A stretch of 64,000 nucleotides of DNA from Cepaea nemoralis. Lineage: Eukaryota > Mollusca > Gastropoda > Stylommatophora > Helicidae. Shown in pieces: positions 55,736 through 64,000 of this stretch (its first letter is position 1; every line of letters begins with the position of its first letter). The translations under genes and the position numbers were made by a program. The notes under the pieces are model-generated. The model was not told the DNA's origin. It was given only the letters and a program-made list of their open reading frames with translations, and searched no databases. Location: contig JACEFZ010027105.1 of the NCBI GenBank assembly GCA_014155875.1, positions 47,501 to 111,500 on the forward strand, in the 5' to 3' direction.

Positions 55736-56510
55736 TGTTTGTCCGTCAAAAATGATGATGACCATTTATTTCATCGAGTGGGGTTAAACGTTTGGAAACG
55801 TGAGTTCTAAGATGGCTAACAAGGCCTATTTTGGCTCGAAATGTTCTTTGACAATGTGGGCAAAGAATACTTGACGTAGCCTTTTCTTCACAGCTCTTGC
55901 AGTCCTATTCAACAACCTTGCGTAATGGTGTACACCGTGAATTTCGGTCTTTGGCAGCAGTCTTCCAAGTGTTGTGATGAATTCCAAAAACTTTCAGTGA
56001 AATCTTCAGTGTCTTTAAAGTGTTTCCTCAGGCCACCTCAGGAGCATTTACCACAGCGCAACTCATCGTCAAAAATTCGTTTAGAGAGCCTGTGATCTGG
56101 CTTGCGAGCCAATTGACCAGCCCAGTGATTCTGATTCTTCGTTAGCTAGAGTATGAATACTGGGTGTGGACGCTCTTTCCAAGACTTCAGTGTTTGAGAT
56201 CTTGTCTTGCCATCTAATCTTCAATAGCTTCCTAAGGCAGACTGTGTGCAAGTGGTGTAATTTCCTAACGTGTCGCTGATAAACAGTGCAAGTTTCACAA
56301 GCATATAGCAGTGAGGATAATACGACTGCTATGTAGACTTTCAGAGTTGTGTGCAGGCTTATTCCATTTCTGTCCCACACATTTTTGTACAGTCTGCCAA
56401 AGGCTGCGCTGGCCTTTGAGATTTTTACATTCAAACAGCATGGGTTATAAGTACTGACTGACAGTACACAATACAGAGGGCTGTGGACAAACATGTTTAC
56501 CAACGCCACA
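55736..56510 (-). pseudogene. LINE C-terminus, family C (CR1/RTE-like)
   Basis: The minus strand holds ISKASAAFGRLYKNVWDRNG, then VVLSSLLYACETCTVYQRHV and RKLLKIRWQDKISNTEVLER (56190-56430). After frameshifts come RMPDHRLSKRI and a terminal finger-like CPHCQRT segment near 55850. This is about 200 residues of the post-RT region. It shares its 3' end with 53011-53425. Confidence 0.75.
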
Positions 56511-56539
56511 CGGAATGGACTTTAGCAAGAAGAATACGT

Positions 56540-56630
56540 TTACCATTGTTTTTGAACGGCCGATGCTCATACCATTGTGAAAATCAACGCAAAGCCAATG
56601 GTCTGCGGTTGACTTCGAACACAATGTGTC
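56540..56630 (-). mobile_element. SINE1 fragment
   Basis: TTTACCATTGTTTTTGAACG, ACCATTGTGAAAATCAACGC and AAAGCCAATGGTCTGCGG in reverse SINE1 order. Confidence 0.55.
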
Positions 56631-56985
56631 GGAATTGCGGAATTGTGTTCACTACCACTTGGCTGCAGACGAAGACTAGTGGAGATAACAACAGGATACT
56701 TAGAGGTACTCCGCCTACCAATGTTTCCAATATATATATATATATTTAAATGGTATGTCATAGGTTCAACAGATAAAATAATATTTTCGACTAGTCGAAA
56801 AATATGGTGTTTTGTATGGTATACGGAAGAGGTTAGAAAACGGAACAGACCAACCATGTGTTGAAATAATTAAGTAGTTTCATAATATTGAGTTGAGGTA
56901 AGTTAAGAACAGACATCACAGCACTTGGGGCATTCCCAAATAACAGTTTCACAATATAAAGTATTTCTCCTCCTCAGCAGCGAAC
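56631..56985. other. no recognised gene
   Basis: AT-rich, with a short TA run at 56730. No feature assigned. Confidence 0.35.
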
Positions 56986-56989
56986 GAAA

Positions 56990-57115
56990 GAAGAAGAAGA
57001 AGGGATGAAGAAGAAGAAGAAGAAGAAGAAGAAGAAGAAGAAGAAGAAGAAGAAGAAGAAGAAGAAGAAGAAGAAGAAGAAGAAGAAGAAGAAGAAGAAG
57101 AAGAAGAAGAAGAAG
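56990..57115. repeat. (AAG)n microsatellite
   Basis: About 38 AAG units, nearly perfect. Confidence 0.97.
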
Positions 57116-57224
57116 CTCCTCCTCAACCACAGAAACAACAACAACAACAATAGTAATAATAATAACTAAATTCAATATAGGGATTACAGAATTTTCTAAA
57201 TTTAACGACAGTACTAGAATAAAG

Positions 57225-57700
57225 CCCAACTTCAATATCCAGCCTATAACAAGTTCATCTTCAACACGCAATGTACACGAACCTCCAACTTCAACACTCA
57301 ACCTAAAACAACTTCCAACTTTCACATACACCAACATTACACTCAACGTTAACATCCAACCTATAGCAACGTTCAGCTTTAACATCCAATCTAAAATAAC
57401 ATTCAACGTCAACATCCAATCTACAACAATCTCCAACAACAAAATCCAACCTACAACAACGTCCAACTTCAACACCCAACGTACAATAACGTTCAATTTC
57501 AACATCTAATCTACAACAATTGCAACATCACGACACAATTTACACCGAAGTCCAACGACAACACACAACCTACAACAACCTCCAGCCCTCCCCCCTCCCC
57601 CTTCCCCATAACCTCATTTTCAACACCCAACCGTCAACGTCCAATATACAACTTGCATGTTTAATATCCATCAATAACAACCTCATTTACCAGCACAACC
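57225..57700 (+). repeat. degenerate ~33-bp CAAC-rich minisatellite
   Basis: Phrases such as CAACATCCAATCTACAACAA and CGTCCAACTTCAACACCCAA recur at 30-36-base spacing, strongly diverged. Confidence 0.7.
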
Positions 57701-57720
57701 CCCACTGCATCCATCATACA

Positions 57721-58135
57721 ACTTCACATCACTAAAACAAACCAGATTCTGAAACACTATAGGAGAAGGGGAAAAAATCCATTTTCTCCTACAGACTTCA
57801 TTTATGGTATATACATTTTTAGTTTGCACTTGGTCAACCAAGATAATCACGGACGAAACTAGTTTACAGTAAGCAATATTTGTCATTTCATGTTATCTGT
57901 TATCGTTGTTAAAATTGTTTACTCTTTTGATAACTGATTATTGCTATCCACAGTTGTCAGGTACTCGTTCTTTACTACCCTCTTTGTAAATATTCCTATT
58001 ACATTTGCTGTGGTTTGATTGCATATCAGTTTTCTAATATAAGTGTGTGGTTATGCTCTTGACTGAGGCAGTGCCGTCTAACAGTTGTGTTGTGTTTTAT
58101 TCATACTTATTTCATTGATTTGTTTTCTTATTTTT
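57721..58135. other. no recognised gene
   Basis: AT-rich sequence between two minisatellites. Confidence 0.35.
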
Positions 58136-58139
58136 CATT

Positions 58140-59115
58140 ATATTGCTTCACATTGTATTGTTTAACATTATATTGTTTCGCATTATATTGTTTCACATTA
58201 TATTGTTCTACATTATATTGTTTCACATTATATTGTTTCACATTATATTGTTACACATTATATCGCTTCAAACTGTATTGTTTCACATTATATTGTTTCA
58301 CATTACATTGTTTCATATTGTATTGTTTCACATTATATTGTTACACATTATATTGTTTCACACTATATTGTTCTACATTATATTGTTTCACAGCATATTG
58401 TTTCACATTATATTGTTACACATTATATCGCTTCAAATTGTATTGTTTCATATTATATTGTTTCACATTACATTGTTTCATATTGTATTGTTTCACATTA
58501 TATTGTTTCACATTATATTGTTTCACACTATATTGTTCTAAATTATATTGTTTCACAGCATATTGTTTCTCATTATATTGTTACACATTATATCGCTTCA
58601 AATTGTATTGTTTCACATTATATTGTTTCACATTACATTGTTTCATATTGTATTGTTTCACATTATATTGTTTCACATTATATTGCTTCACATTATATTG
58701 TTTCACATTATATTGTTTCACATTATAATGTTCTAAATTATATTCTTTCACAGCATATTGTTTCACATTATATTGTTACACATTATATCGCTTCAAATTG
58801 TATTGTTTCATATTATATTGTTTCACATTACATTGTTTCATATTGTATTGTTTAACATTATATTGTTTCACATTATATTGTTTCACACTATATTGTTCTA
58901 AATTATATTGTTTCACAGCATATTGTTTCTCATTATATTGTTACACATTATATCGCTTCAAATTGTATTGTTTCACATTATATTGTTTCACATTACATTG
59001 TTTCATATTGTATTGTTTCACATTATATTGTTTCACATTACATTGTTTCATATTATATTGTTTCACATTATATTGTTTCACATTATATTGTTTCACATTA
59101 TATTGTTTCACATTA
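58140..59115 (+). repeat. 15-bp minisatellite
   Basis: The monomer is CATTATATTGTTTCA, about 65 units, with recurrent variants in larger blocks (GTTACACATTATATCGCTTC at 58250, 58420, 58580, 58770 and 58940). This hints at a higher-order period of about 170-180 bp. The in-phase unit gives false 100-200-codon frames. Confidence 0.95.
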
Positions 59116-59164
59116 TTATTATATTGATATACACTCATTGTAACAGAAATATAATATACACATA

Positions 59165-59656
59165 CTTTCTACATAACTACGTTTAACAGCGACATAATAT
59201 CCACATACTCGCTGTATAACCACATATAACAGTGATATAATTTCCACATACTCGCTGTATAACCACATATAACAGTGATATAATTTCCACATACTCGCTG
59301 TATAACCACATATAACAGTGATATAATTTCCACATACTCGCTGTATAACCAAATATAACAGTGATATAATTTCCACATACTCGCTGTATAACCACATATA
59401 ACAGCGACATAATTTCCACATACTCGCTGTATAATCACATATAACAGTGATATAATTTCCACATACTCGCTGTATAACCACATATAACAGTGATATAATT
59501 TCCACATACTCGCTGTATAACCACATATAACAGTGATATCATTTCCACATACTCGCTGTATAATCACATATAACAGTGATATAATTTCCACATAGTCGCT
59601 GCATAACCCCATGTAGGAGTGATATAATTTCCACATAATTGCTGTATAATCACGTA
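59165..59656 (+). repeat. 43-bp minisatellite
   Basis: The monomer is CATATAACAGTGATATAATT followed by TCCACATACTCGCTGTATAACCA, about 11 units. It continues to 59890 after a LINE insertion. Confidence 0.95.
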
Positions 59657-59822
59657 TCTCATCTCATCTCATCAGGTTCGTCTTGTACCTTGCCGTGTCG
59701 AGGTGAAGTGTAAAACAGCGGGAGAGTGCCCGCTTATGGGCTTCATGTATCGATATTCGCATGGTCTCTGCTATTCCCTCCGTCCGTCGTTTACTTGGTC
59801 GGCCTCTTCCTCTTAAATTATT
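59657..59822 (-). mobile_element. LINE family A insertion, 166 bp, 5'-truncated
   Basis: The minus strand ends in a GATGAGATGAGATGAGA tail at 59657 and is truncated inside the GRGRPR-KRWTEGI codons at 59822. ATAATCACGTA flanks it on both sides (59646-59656 and 59823-59833), an 11-bp target duplication. It lies within the 43-bp minisatellite. Confidence 0.85.
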
Positions 59823-59833
59823 ATAATCACGTA

Positions 59834-59895
59834 AAATAATGATATAATTTCCACATTCTCGCTGTATAAACCCTATTTAACATGGATATAATTTC
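59834..59895 (+). repeat. 43-bp minisatellite, continuation
   Basis: One to two further units (ATGATATAATTTCCACATTC, CTCGCTGTATAAACC) follow the LINE insertion. Confidence 0.8.
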
Positions 59896-60224
59896 CACGT
59901 CTTTTGGAGTTTATTACAGCCGTACAATTTTACCAGTAAATGAACATTCCAGGACCGAAAAATCTGGGACCAGAAATAAACACCGGTTAGCGGGGCAGGG
60001 GTATCCTACGGGACACCCTTGGGCAAGGTGGAGTACCCGTTTAGCCCCCCTATCAGGGTTACGTGAAGCCATGGAAGCAGGTGGTGGATGGAGTGTGAGA
60101 CCAGCCAACAGATTGTTGTTGGTTATGGTCTGCACTCAGCGGCGATAGGCAGATGACCTCATCAGTAGAGTAGTACAGTCGCTGCCCAGAAGGAAAACAA
60201 TCGGCAAACTACCTTCTGCAAAAC

Positions 60225-60795
60225 TTGTCAAGAAACCATAACAACTATAAAATTAAACGACGACTATCAATTGCTCTTCAAAGACTAAAACAACTTAATA
60301 AATTATGGAGTGGGGCAGATAGAATTACAAAAATTAGATTTTTAAGAGCGTGCATCTTTCCCATTGCAACATACGCCTGTGACACCTGGACACTTACTAA
60401 CCAAGCTGAACAGCGCATAAATGCTTTTGAATATAAATGTTATAGACGGTTTCTAAGAATATCTTGGGTAAAGAAAAGAACAAATGCATCCATACTTCAA
60501 GAGCTGAATATTGAAGAGGGTAGGTTATTAAAGACGATAAAACAAAGAAAATTGATATATTTTTGGTCACTTGAAACATCATACAAGTTTGGAGAGAACA
60601 ATAATGGAGGGGTATATGCCTGGGAAGTGAGGAAGAGGAAGGCTAAAGAGAAGATGGGTTCAGGATGTGGCGGATGATCTCCAGATGGGTGTATCAGACG
60701 CGGGACATCTTGCTTATGATCGAACAGTTTTCCATAGGGTTGTTATGGCAGCGAGGTTCTGCAAACGACATTGTCAGAGTGTTGGGGAATAGGAA
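60225..60795 (+). pseudogene. LINE C-terminus, family E
   Basis: A 150-codon plus-strand frame reads LSIALQRLKQLNKLWSGADR, then FLRACIFPIATYACDTWTLT, then FEYKCYRRFLRISW and TNASILQELN. This is the conserved post-RT region of RTE/CR1-like LINEs. A frameshift near 60640 moves into RWVQDVADDLQMGVSDAGH, then AYDRTVFHRVVMAARF, the usual last residues, ending at a stop near 60790. The RT catalytic part is absent. Of the LINE remnants here it is the least decayed. Confidence 0.8.
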
Positions 60796-61470
60796 CAGGA
60801 CAGAGAGAGGACAAGGGACAGAATAGAGTCAAGGAATGCAGATAACGATAGACAGGACATGGGTAAGGGCACAAGGATGTCATAAGACAGGACATTTTCA
60901 GGACGGTAGAGAGATTATAGACAGGACATCGGTGGGGACACAGCGATGTCCGAGACAGGACACCGACAGGACAAGACCTAGTGATATAAGGGGACATAAG
61001 TTCACGGAACGCTGTCCTGAACTGACTAGACGGGATTACACCAAACGACCCAACACAACACGGCCGGACTAACGCACTACGTGACTGTTCGAGACAGCCC
61101 GAGTTGTCACTAGGGACACGTGGTCCAGGACCACGAGACAAACTGACCAGTTTGAAAACGTCAGACGGGACTCAGACAGTTTAGAGGAAGGATCGTTGTG
61201 TGTTCTGGAGCGAGTGTATGCTTTTGCGGAAGTGCTAGTTGAAGATAGCGAGTAATTGTGTGTAGGGCTTGTGTAATCAGCCGAGTGCTATAAGTGTTTG
61301 GAAGGCAGCATTCTGTACATAATGGTTTCACCGCCTTGTGTGTACATTGTGACAATGATCAGGTTCTCCTGAATTAAAATGTATATACTATAATACGACT
61401 GATGTGTTCTTGAGTGAGTATGAAGGATTTGAATACCTGTGTGTATGCAAGACGCTGACAGACATGCTCC
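60796..61470 (+). other. GACAGGACA-rich sequence, possible LTR or UTR
   Basis: Repeated GACAGGACA phrases at 60795-60980 are followed by mixed sequence ending in AATTAAAATGTATATACTAT. A start TGTTGGGG (60780) and end GCTGACA (61461) would fit a solo LTR, but I see no clear target duplication. Confidence 0.3.
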
Positions 61471-61650
61471 TGAATGAATGAATGAATGCATGAATGAATG
61501 AATGAACGAACGAACGAACGAACGAACGAACGAACGAACGAACGAACGAACGAACGAACGAACGAACGAATGAACGAACGAACGAATGAATGAATGAATG
61601 AATGAATGAATGAATGAATGAATGAATGAATGAATGAATGAATGAATGAG
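61471..61650. repeat. (GAAT)n/(GAAC)n tetranucleotide repeat
   Basis: GAAT units switch to GAAC and back to GAAT, about 44 units. Confidence 0.97.
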
Positions 61651-61704
61651 AAATAAACAAATGCAATTAAACACGTTCACGTCCATCACGGGTCATGGCC
61701 AGTA

Positions 61705-61925
61705 CAAGACCCATATGTTGTTAGATCAACCGACACTCCACAGGTGGTGTGTTAACATCACGCTGGTCGCCTCTGCTTCCCAAGACATTTTCTGGCAACT
61801 ATTATAGGCTGTATCGATATGGAAGCCTAGGTCAGTTTTGAAAATCCACCTAGATGCGGATTCGAACCAATAATCACCTGGTCGGGATGCGAGCGTCTAG
61901 CCACAATCCTGCTGCACTGTCTTGA
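61705..61925 (-). mobile_element. SINE4 copy with clear tRNA-like head
   Basis: On the minus strand the head has TGTGGCTAGACGCTCGCATC (A box) and TTGGTTCGAATCCGCATC (B box). The body includes CCCAAGACATTTTCTGGC (plus strand), shared with 32250. Confidence 0.75.
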
Positions 61926-61961
61926 AATTAGCCTCAAGTTTAAAGTTTATCAGTAACTGAA

Positions 61962-62185
61962 AGCCGCCCTCCGTGGCGAAGGGTCTTACGGACGCAGTTC
62001 GTAATCCCGAATACCGCTTTCGAAACACAGTTGCACGCGATTTGGCAGCAGACTGCGTTGCGTTGGTATCGGTACCGGTAGTTCAGAAAGCAATGACAAA
62101 CTATAGAATGTAAACTTGCCAAGAGATCACAGCGGCAGAAATGCTGGTGTTGACTGCAATGTCCTGTAAAAAGGATATGAAAATA
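61962..62185 (+). mobile_element. SINE1 copy, full length
   Basis: The head has CTCCGTGGCGAAGGGTCTTA and GCTTTCGAAACACAGTTG, the body GTTCAGAAAGCAATGACAAA, and the end GCTGGTGTTGACTGCAATGTC then AAAAGGATATG. Confidence 0.85.
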
Positions 62186-63105
62186 AAAATAAAACAGGAA
62201 CTGAACATTCAAAGACTGAAAATATCCTGGGCCACAAATTAACGAGTAATAAAAAACATCACTTTTATGTCCTAGACGGGCCAAGGTTAGTGCACCTCTT
62301 TAAACTGGATGAATTCACAGCCTTGACATTCAAGACATCAACTGATACCTGTCTTTATACATGTTTATTTTGTGTGCAAACTTGTAGTAATTGTGGCACA
62401 CCAAAAACACGCATGACAACGCAGCTGCTTATTACCCTAAGATCCCCAAAGGGAAAGTCAGTTTCACTGTTGCTTAAAGAACACACCAATGCCTGTAATT
62501 ACGTAAGTTCCCAGCTCTCTCCAGGCAAATCAAACTGTCAATCACCCTAATCCATTAGCGCCCACTCTATCTTTTATCCACCCAGTACCCTGCTTCAGGC
62601 CAGATAAGTCCCAACTTAAGTCTACCCCTCCCTTAGCCCCTTGTAATCACAATGAGTACTCAATAATCGCATTTCCCGGCGTCGGATGAGCAGAAAGGAC
62701 TCTCCCGTCCCGGCTTCCCACAACACCATCCTCATTAAATAAACGAAGTTAACGCGGTTTTAAAACTCTGTCTGACGTTGATTTCTCTTCGCGGCTCCAC
62801 CTATTTCCGGCCCCTGTTTAAGGTGTCCTGCAGTTCTGTTGCTGATCAAGGCCTGATGGTTTTCTAGAAACGCGAACATCGACTTTTTCTTGCTCCCATC
62901 TCACAGCAATGTCATTATTTGGAAGTTACAACTTGGAATTCTTTGTGTGTAGTAAATTTTAGTGTTTCTGTTGATTTGTCTGTTATTAAATGTCTTATTA
63001 TCTTTCATATCTTCATCTATTTTATTAATAGATTCTGTGCCAAACAAAAAAGTATAATTGGACCAAACAAAAACGAATGTCCGAAAATGGGAAGGGAAAG
63101 TGTCT
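62186..63105. other. no recognised gene; possible solo-LTR-like stretch
   Basis: 62540-62840 is C-rich with ATTAAATAAACGAAG (a polyadenylation-type signal) followed by ATTTCTCTTCGCGGC, reminiscent of an LTR R-U5 region. No partner LTR or target duplication was found. Confidence 0.25.
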
Positions 63106-63129
63106 CACAGTTATGACAAAACATTTTTT

Positions 63130-63228
63130 TGGGGGTTGGTTCGCAGTGAATAGTTGGTAGGTTGGTTGATTGGTTGGTACTGGATGGTTGATTGGTTGGT
63201 TGGTTTGGTGGCTGGTTGGTTGGTTATA
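63130..63228. repeat. (TTGG)n degenerate repeat
   Basis: GGTTGGTTGGTTGATTGG units. Confidence 0.85.
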
Positions 63229-63304
63229 TATAAATCCATGTCAGATACGGAAAATTGCTTAAGACGATTAATCATCCCATAGCACCTAAACAGTTTCCCC
63301 TCTC

Positions 63305-63542
63305 ACATCCTTTTACAGGACATTGCAGTCAACACCAGCATCTTTGAGCTGCTGTTGATATTTTGGCAGGTTTTACATTCAGTAGTTTGTCCGTTGCTTT
63401 CTGAACGACCGACTCACATACCACCATATGTAACCAACGCGACGCGATCCGCTGCCGAATCTCGCGCAACTGTGTGTCGTAAGAGAGTTAAACGGGATTA
63501 CGAACAACGTTCTTAACGCCTACTCCAAGGAGACCGGCACCT
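63305..63542 (-). mobile_element. SINE1 copy, full length
   Basis: On the minus strand the head is CTCCTTGGAGTAGGCGTT with a decayed B box. The body, read on plus, has CAGTAGTTTGTCCGTTGCTT, TCTGAACGACCGACT and the 3' landmark TTTACAGGACATTGCAGTCA. Confidence 0.8.
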
Positions 63543-63710
63543 AAACAGTTAATTACCTTAAACATATTAGCGTGCAAACATAGCGCAGTTGTGCTTCCGC
63601 TTGCCTTGCTATCTAGTGGGCATGTGTTCGAATCTTCATAGAAGCTGATTTGTGGTAGTGATACTTTTCGGAAGTTACAAGTTACATGTCGGTTGTGCGT
63701 ACCAGTAGTT
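63543..63710. other. no feature seen
   Basis: Short mixed sequence leading into the terminal array. Confidence 0.3.
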
Positions 63711-63711
63711 A

Positions 63712-64000
63712 GGTTTTTCTGTTGTCTTCTTCATTGTCAAATATCTAATGATCTTTCTGATGTCTTCTCCATTGTCAAATATCTAATGATCTTTCTGTTG
63801 TCTTCTCCATTGTCAAATATCTTATCATCTTTCTGTTGTCTTCTCCATTGTCAAATATCTTATCATCTTTCTGTTGTCTTCTCCATTGTCAAATATCTTA
63901 TCATCTTTCTGTTGTCTTCTCCATTGTCAAATATCTTATCATCTTTCTGTTGTCTTCTCCATTGTCTAATATCTTATCATCTTTCTGTTGTCTTCTCCAT
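63712..64000 (+). repeat. 38-bp minisatellite, continues past the window
   Basis: The monomer is TTTCTGTTGTCTTCTCCATT followed by GTCAAATATCTTATCATC. Seven or more units, nearly identical toward the right edge. Confidence 0.95.

Noticed and set aside
58087..59127. FTLYC repeat protein (213 codons)
   Set aside because: Another 15-bp in-phase minisatellite, open in several frames.
59119..59636. 155-codon frame with repeated YSEYVEIISLLYVVIQ
   Set aside because: Translation of the 43-bp minisatellite, which cycles through frames and contains no stop in this orientation.
60780..61461. solo LTR downstream of LINE family E
   Set aside because: TGTTGGGG start and TGACA end are suggestive, but the flanking bases (CAGAG and GACAT) do not match as a target duplication.
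62540..62840. solo LTR
   Set aside because: Polyadenylation-like signal and C-rich composition only; no TG...CA borders with a target duplication could be fixed.

Overview
The window is eukaryotic, animal and almost entirely repeat DNA. The evidence is a spliced receptor exon with GT/AG borders, several tRNA-headed SINE families, non-LTR (LINE) reverse transcriptase remnants, Ty3/Gypsy LTR elements, hAT and mariner DNA transposons, a truncated 18S rRNA copy, and kilobases of micro- and minisatellite. The mix fits an invertebrate; a lophotrochozoan such as a mollusc is my guess and is not proven. No bacterial operon, CRISPR array or prokaryotic regulatory signal was seen.

Layout. 1-1.5 kb: LINE reverse transcriptase C-terminus (minus) and a GTCT-microsatellite repeat. 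1.5-4.2 kb: a 2.7-kb GGA-rich homopurine tract. 6.15-11.4 kb: a Ty3/Gypsy element with integrase upstream of reverse transcriptase (Gmr1-like order), whose truncated 3' LTR runs into a second GGA block that copies the end of the first. 11.8-17 kb: LINE tails, four SINE families, one class C GPCR exon (12615-12810, minus) and a mariner remnant with an internal 58-bp amplification. 17.1-24.2 kb: a minus-strand LINE split by a complete 5.2-kb non-autonomous LTR element (590-bp LTRs, 5-bp target duplication). 24.4-28 kb: three copies of a SINE-like repeat with a U2 snRNA-like head, plus CCCACACA-rich tracts. 28.4-36 kb: LINE and RNase H fragments, a hAT MITE, SINEs and a 260-bp ATC microsatellite. 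36.2-39.7 kb: a 29-bp minisatellite with a 47-monomer (1363-bp) higher-order period. 40-46 kb: a 98-bp-armed inverted repeat, SINEs, minisatellites and an 18S rRNA pseudogene (minus). 46.7-49.3 kb: a hAT element with perfect 8-bp target duplications nested in a mariner remnant. 49.6-64 kb: further minisatellites, LINE C-termini, RNase H pieces and SINEs.

The host contributes perhaps a single recognisable exon. The remaining coding-looking sequence belongs to transposons, nearly all broken by stops, frameshifts or truncation. Many long open frames are translations of 3-, 15- or 43-bp tandem repeats and are not genes. The most interesting items are the Gmr1-like element with a SCAN-like Gag segment, the LTR element carrying three tandem primer-binding-site-like units and only an RNase H frame, and the U2-headed SINE family.
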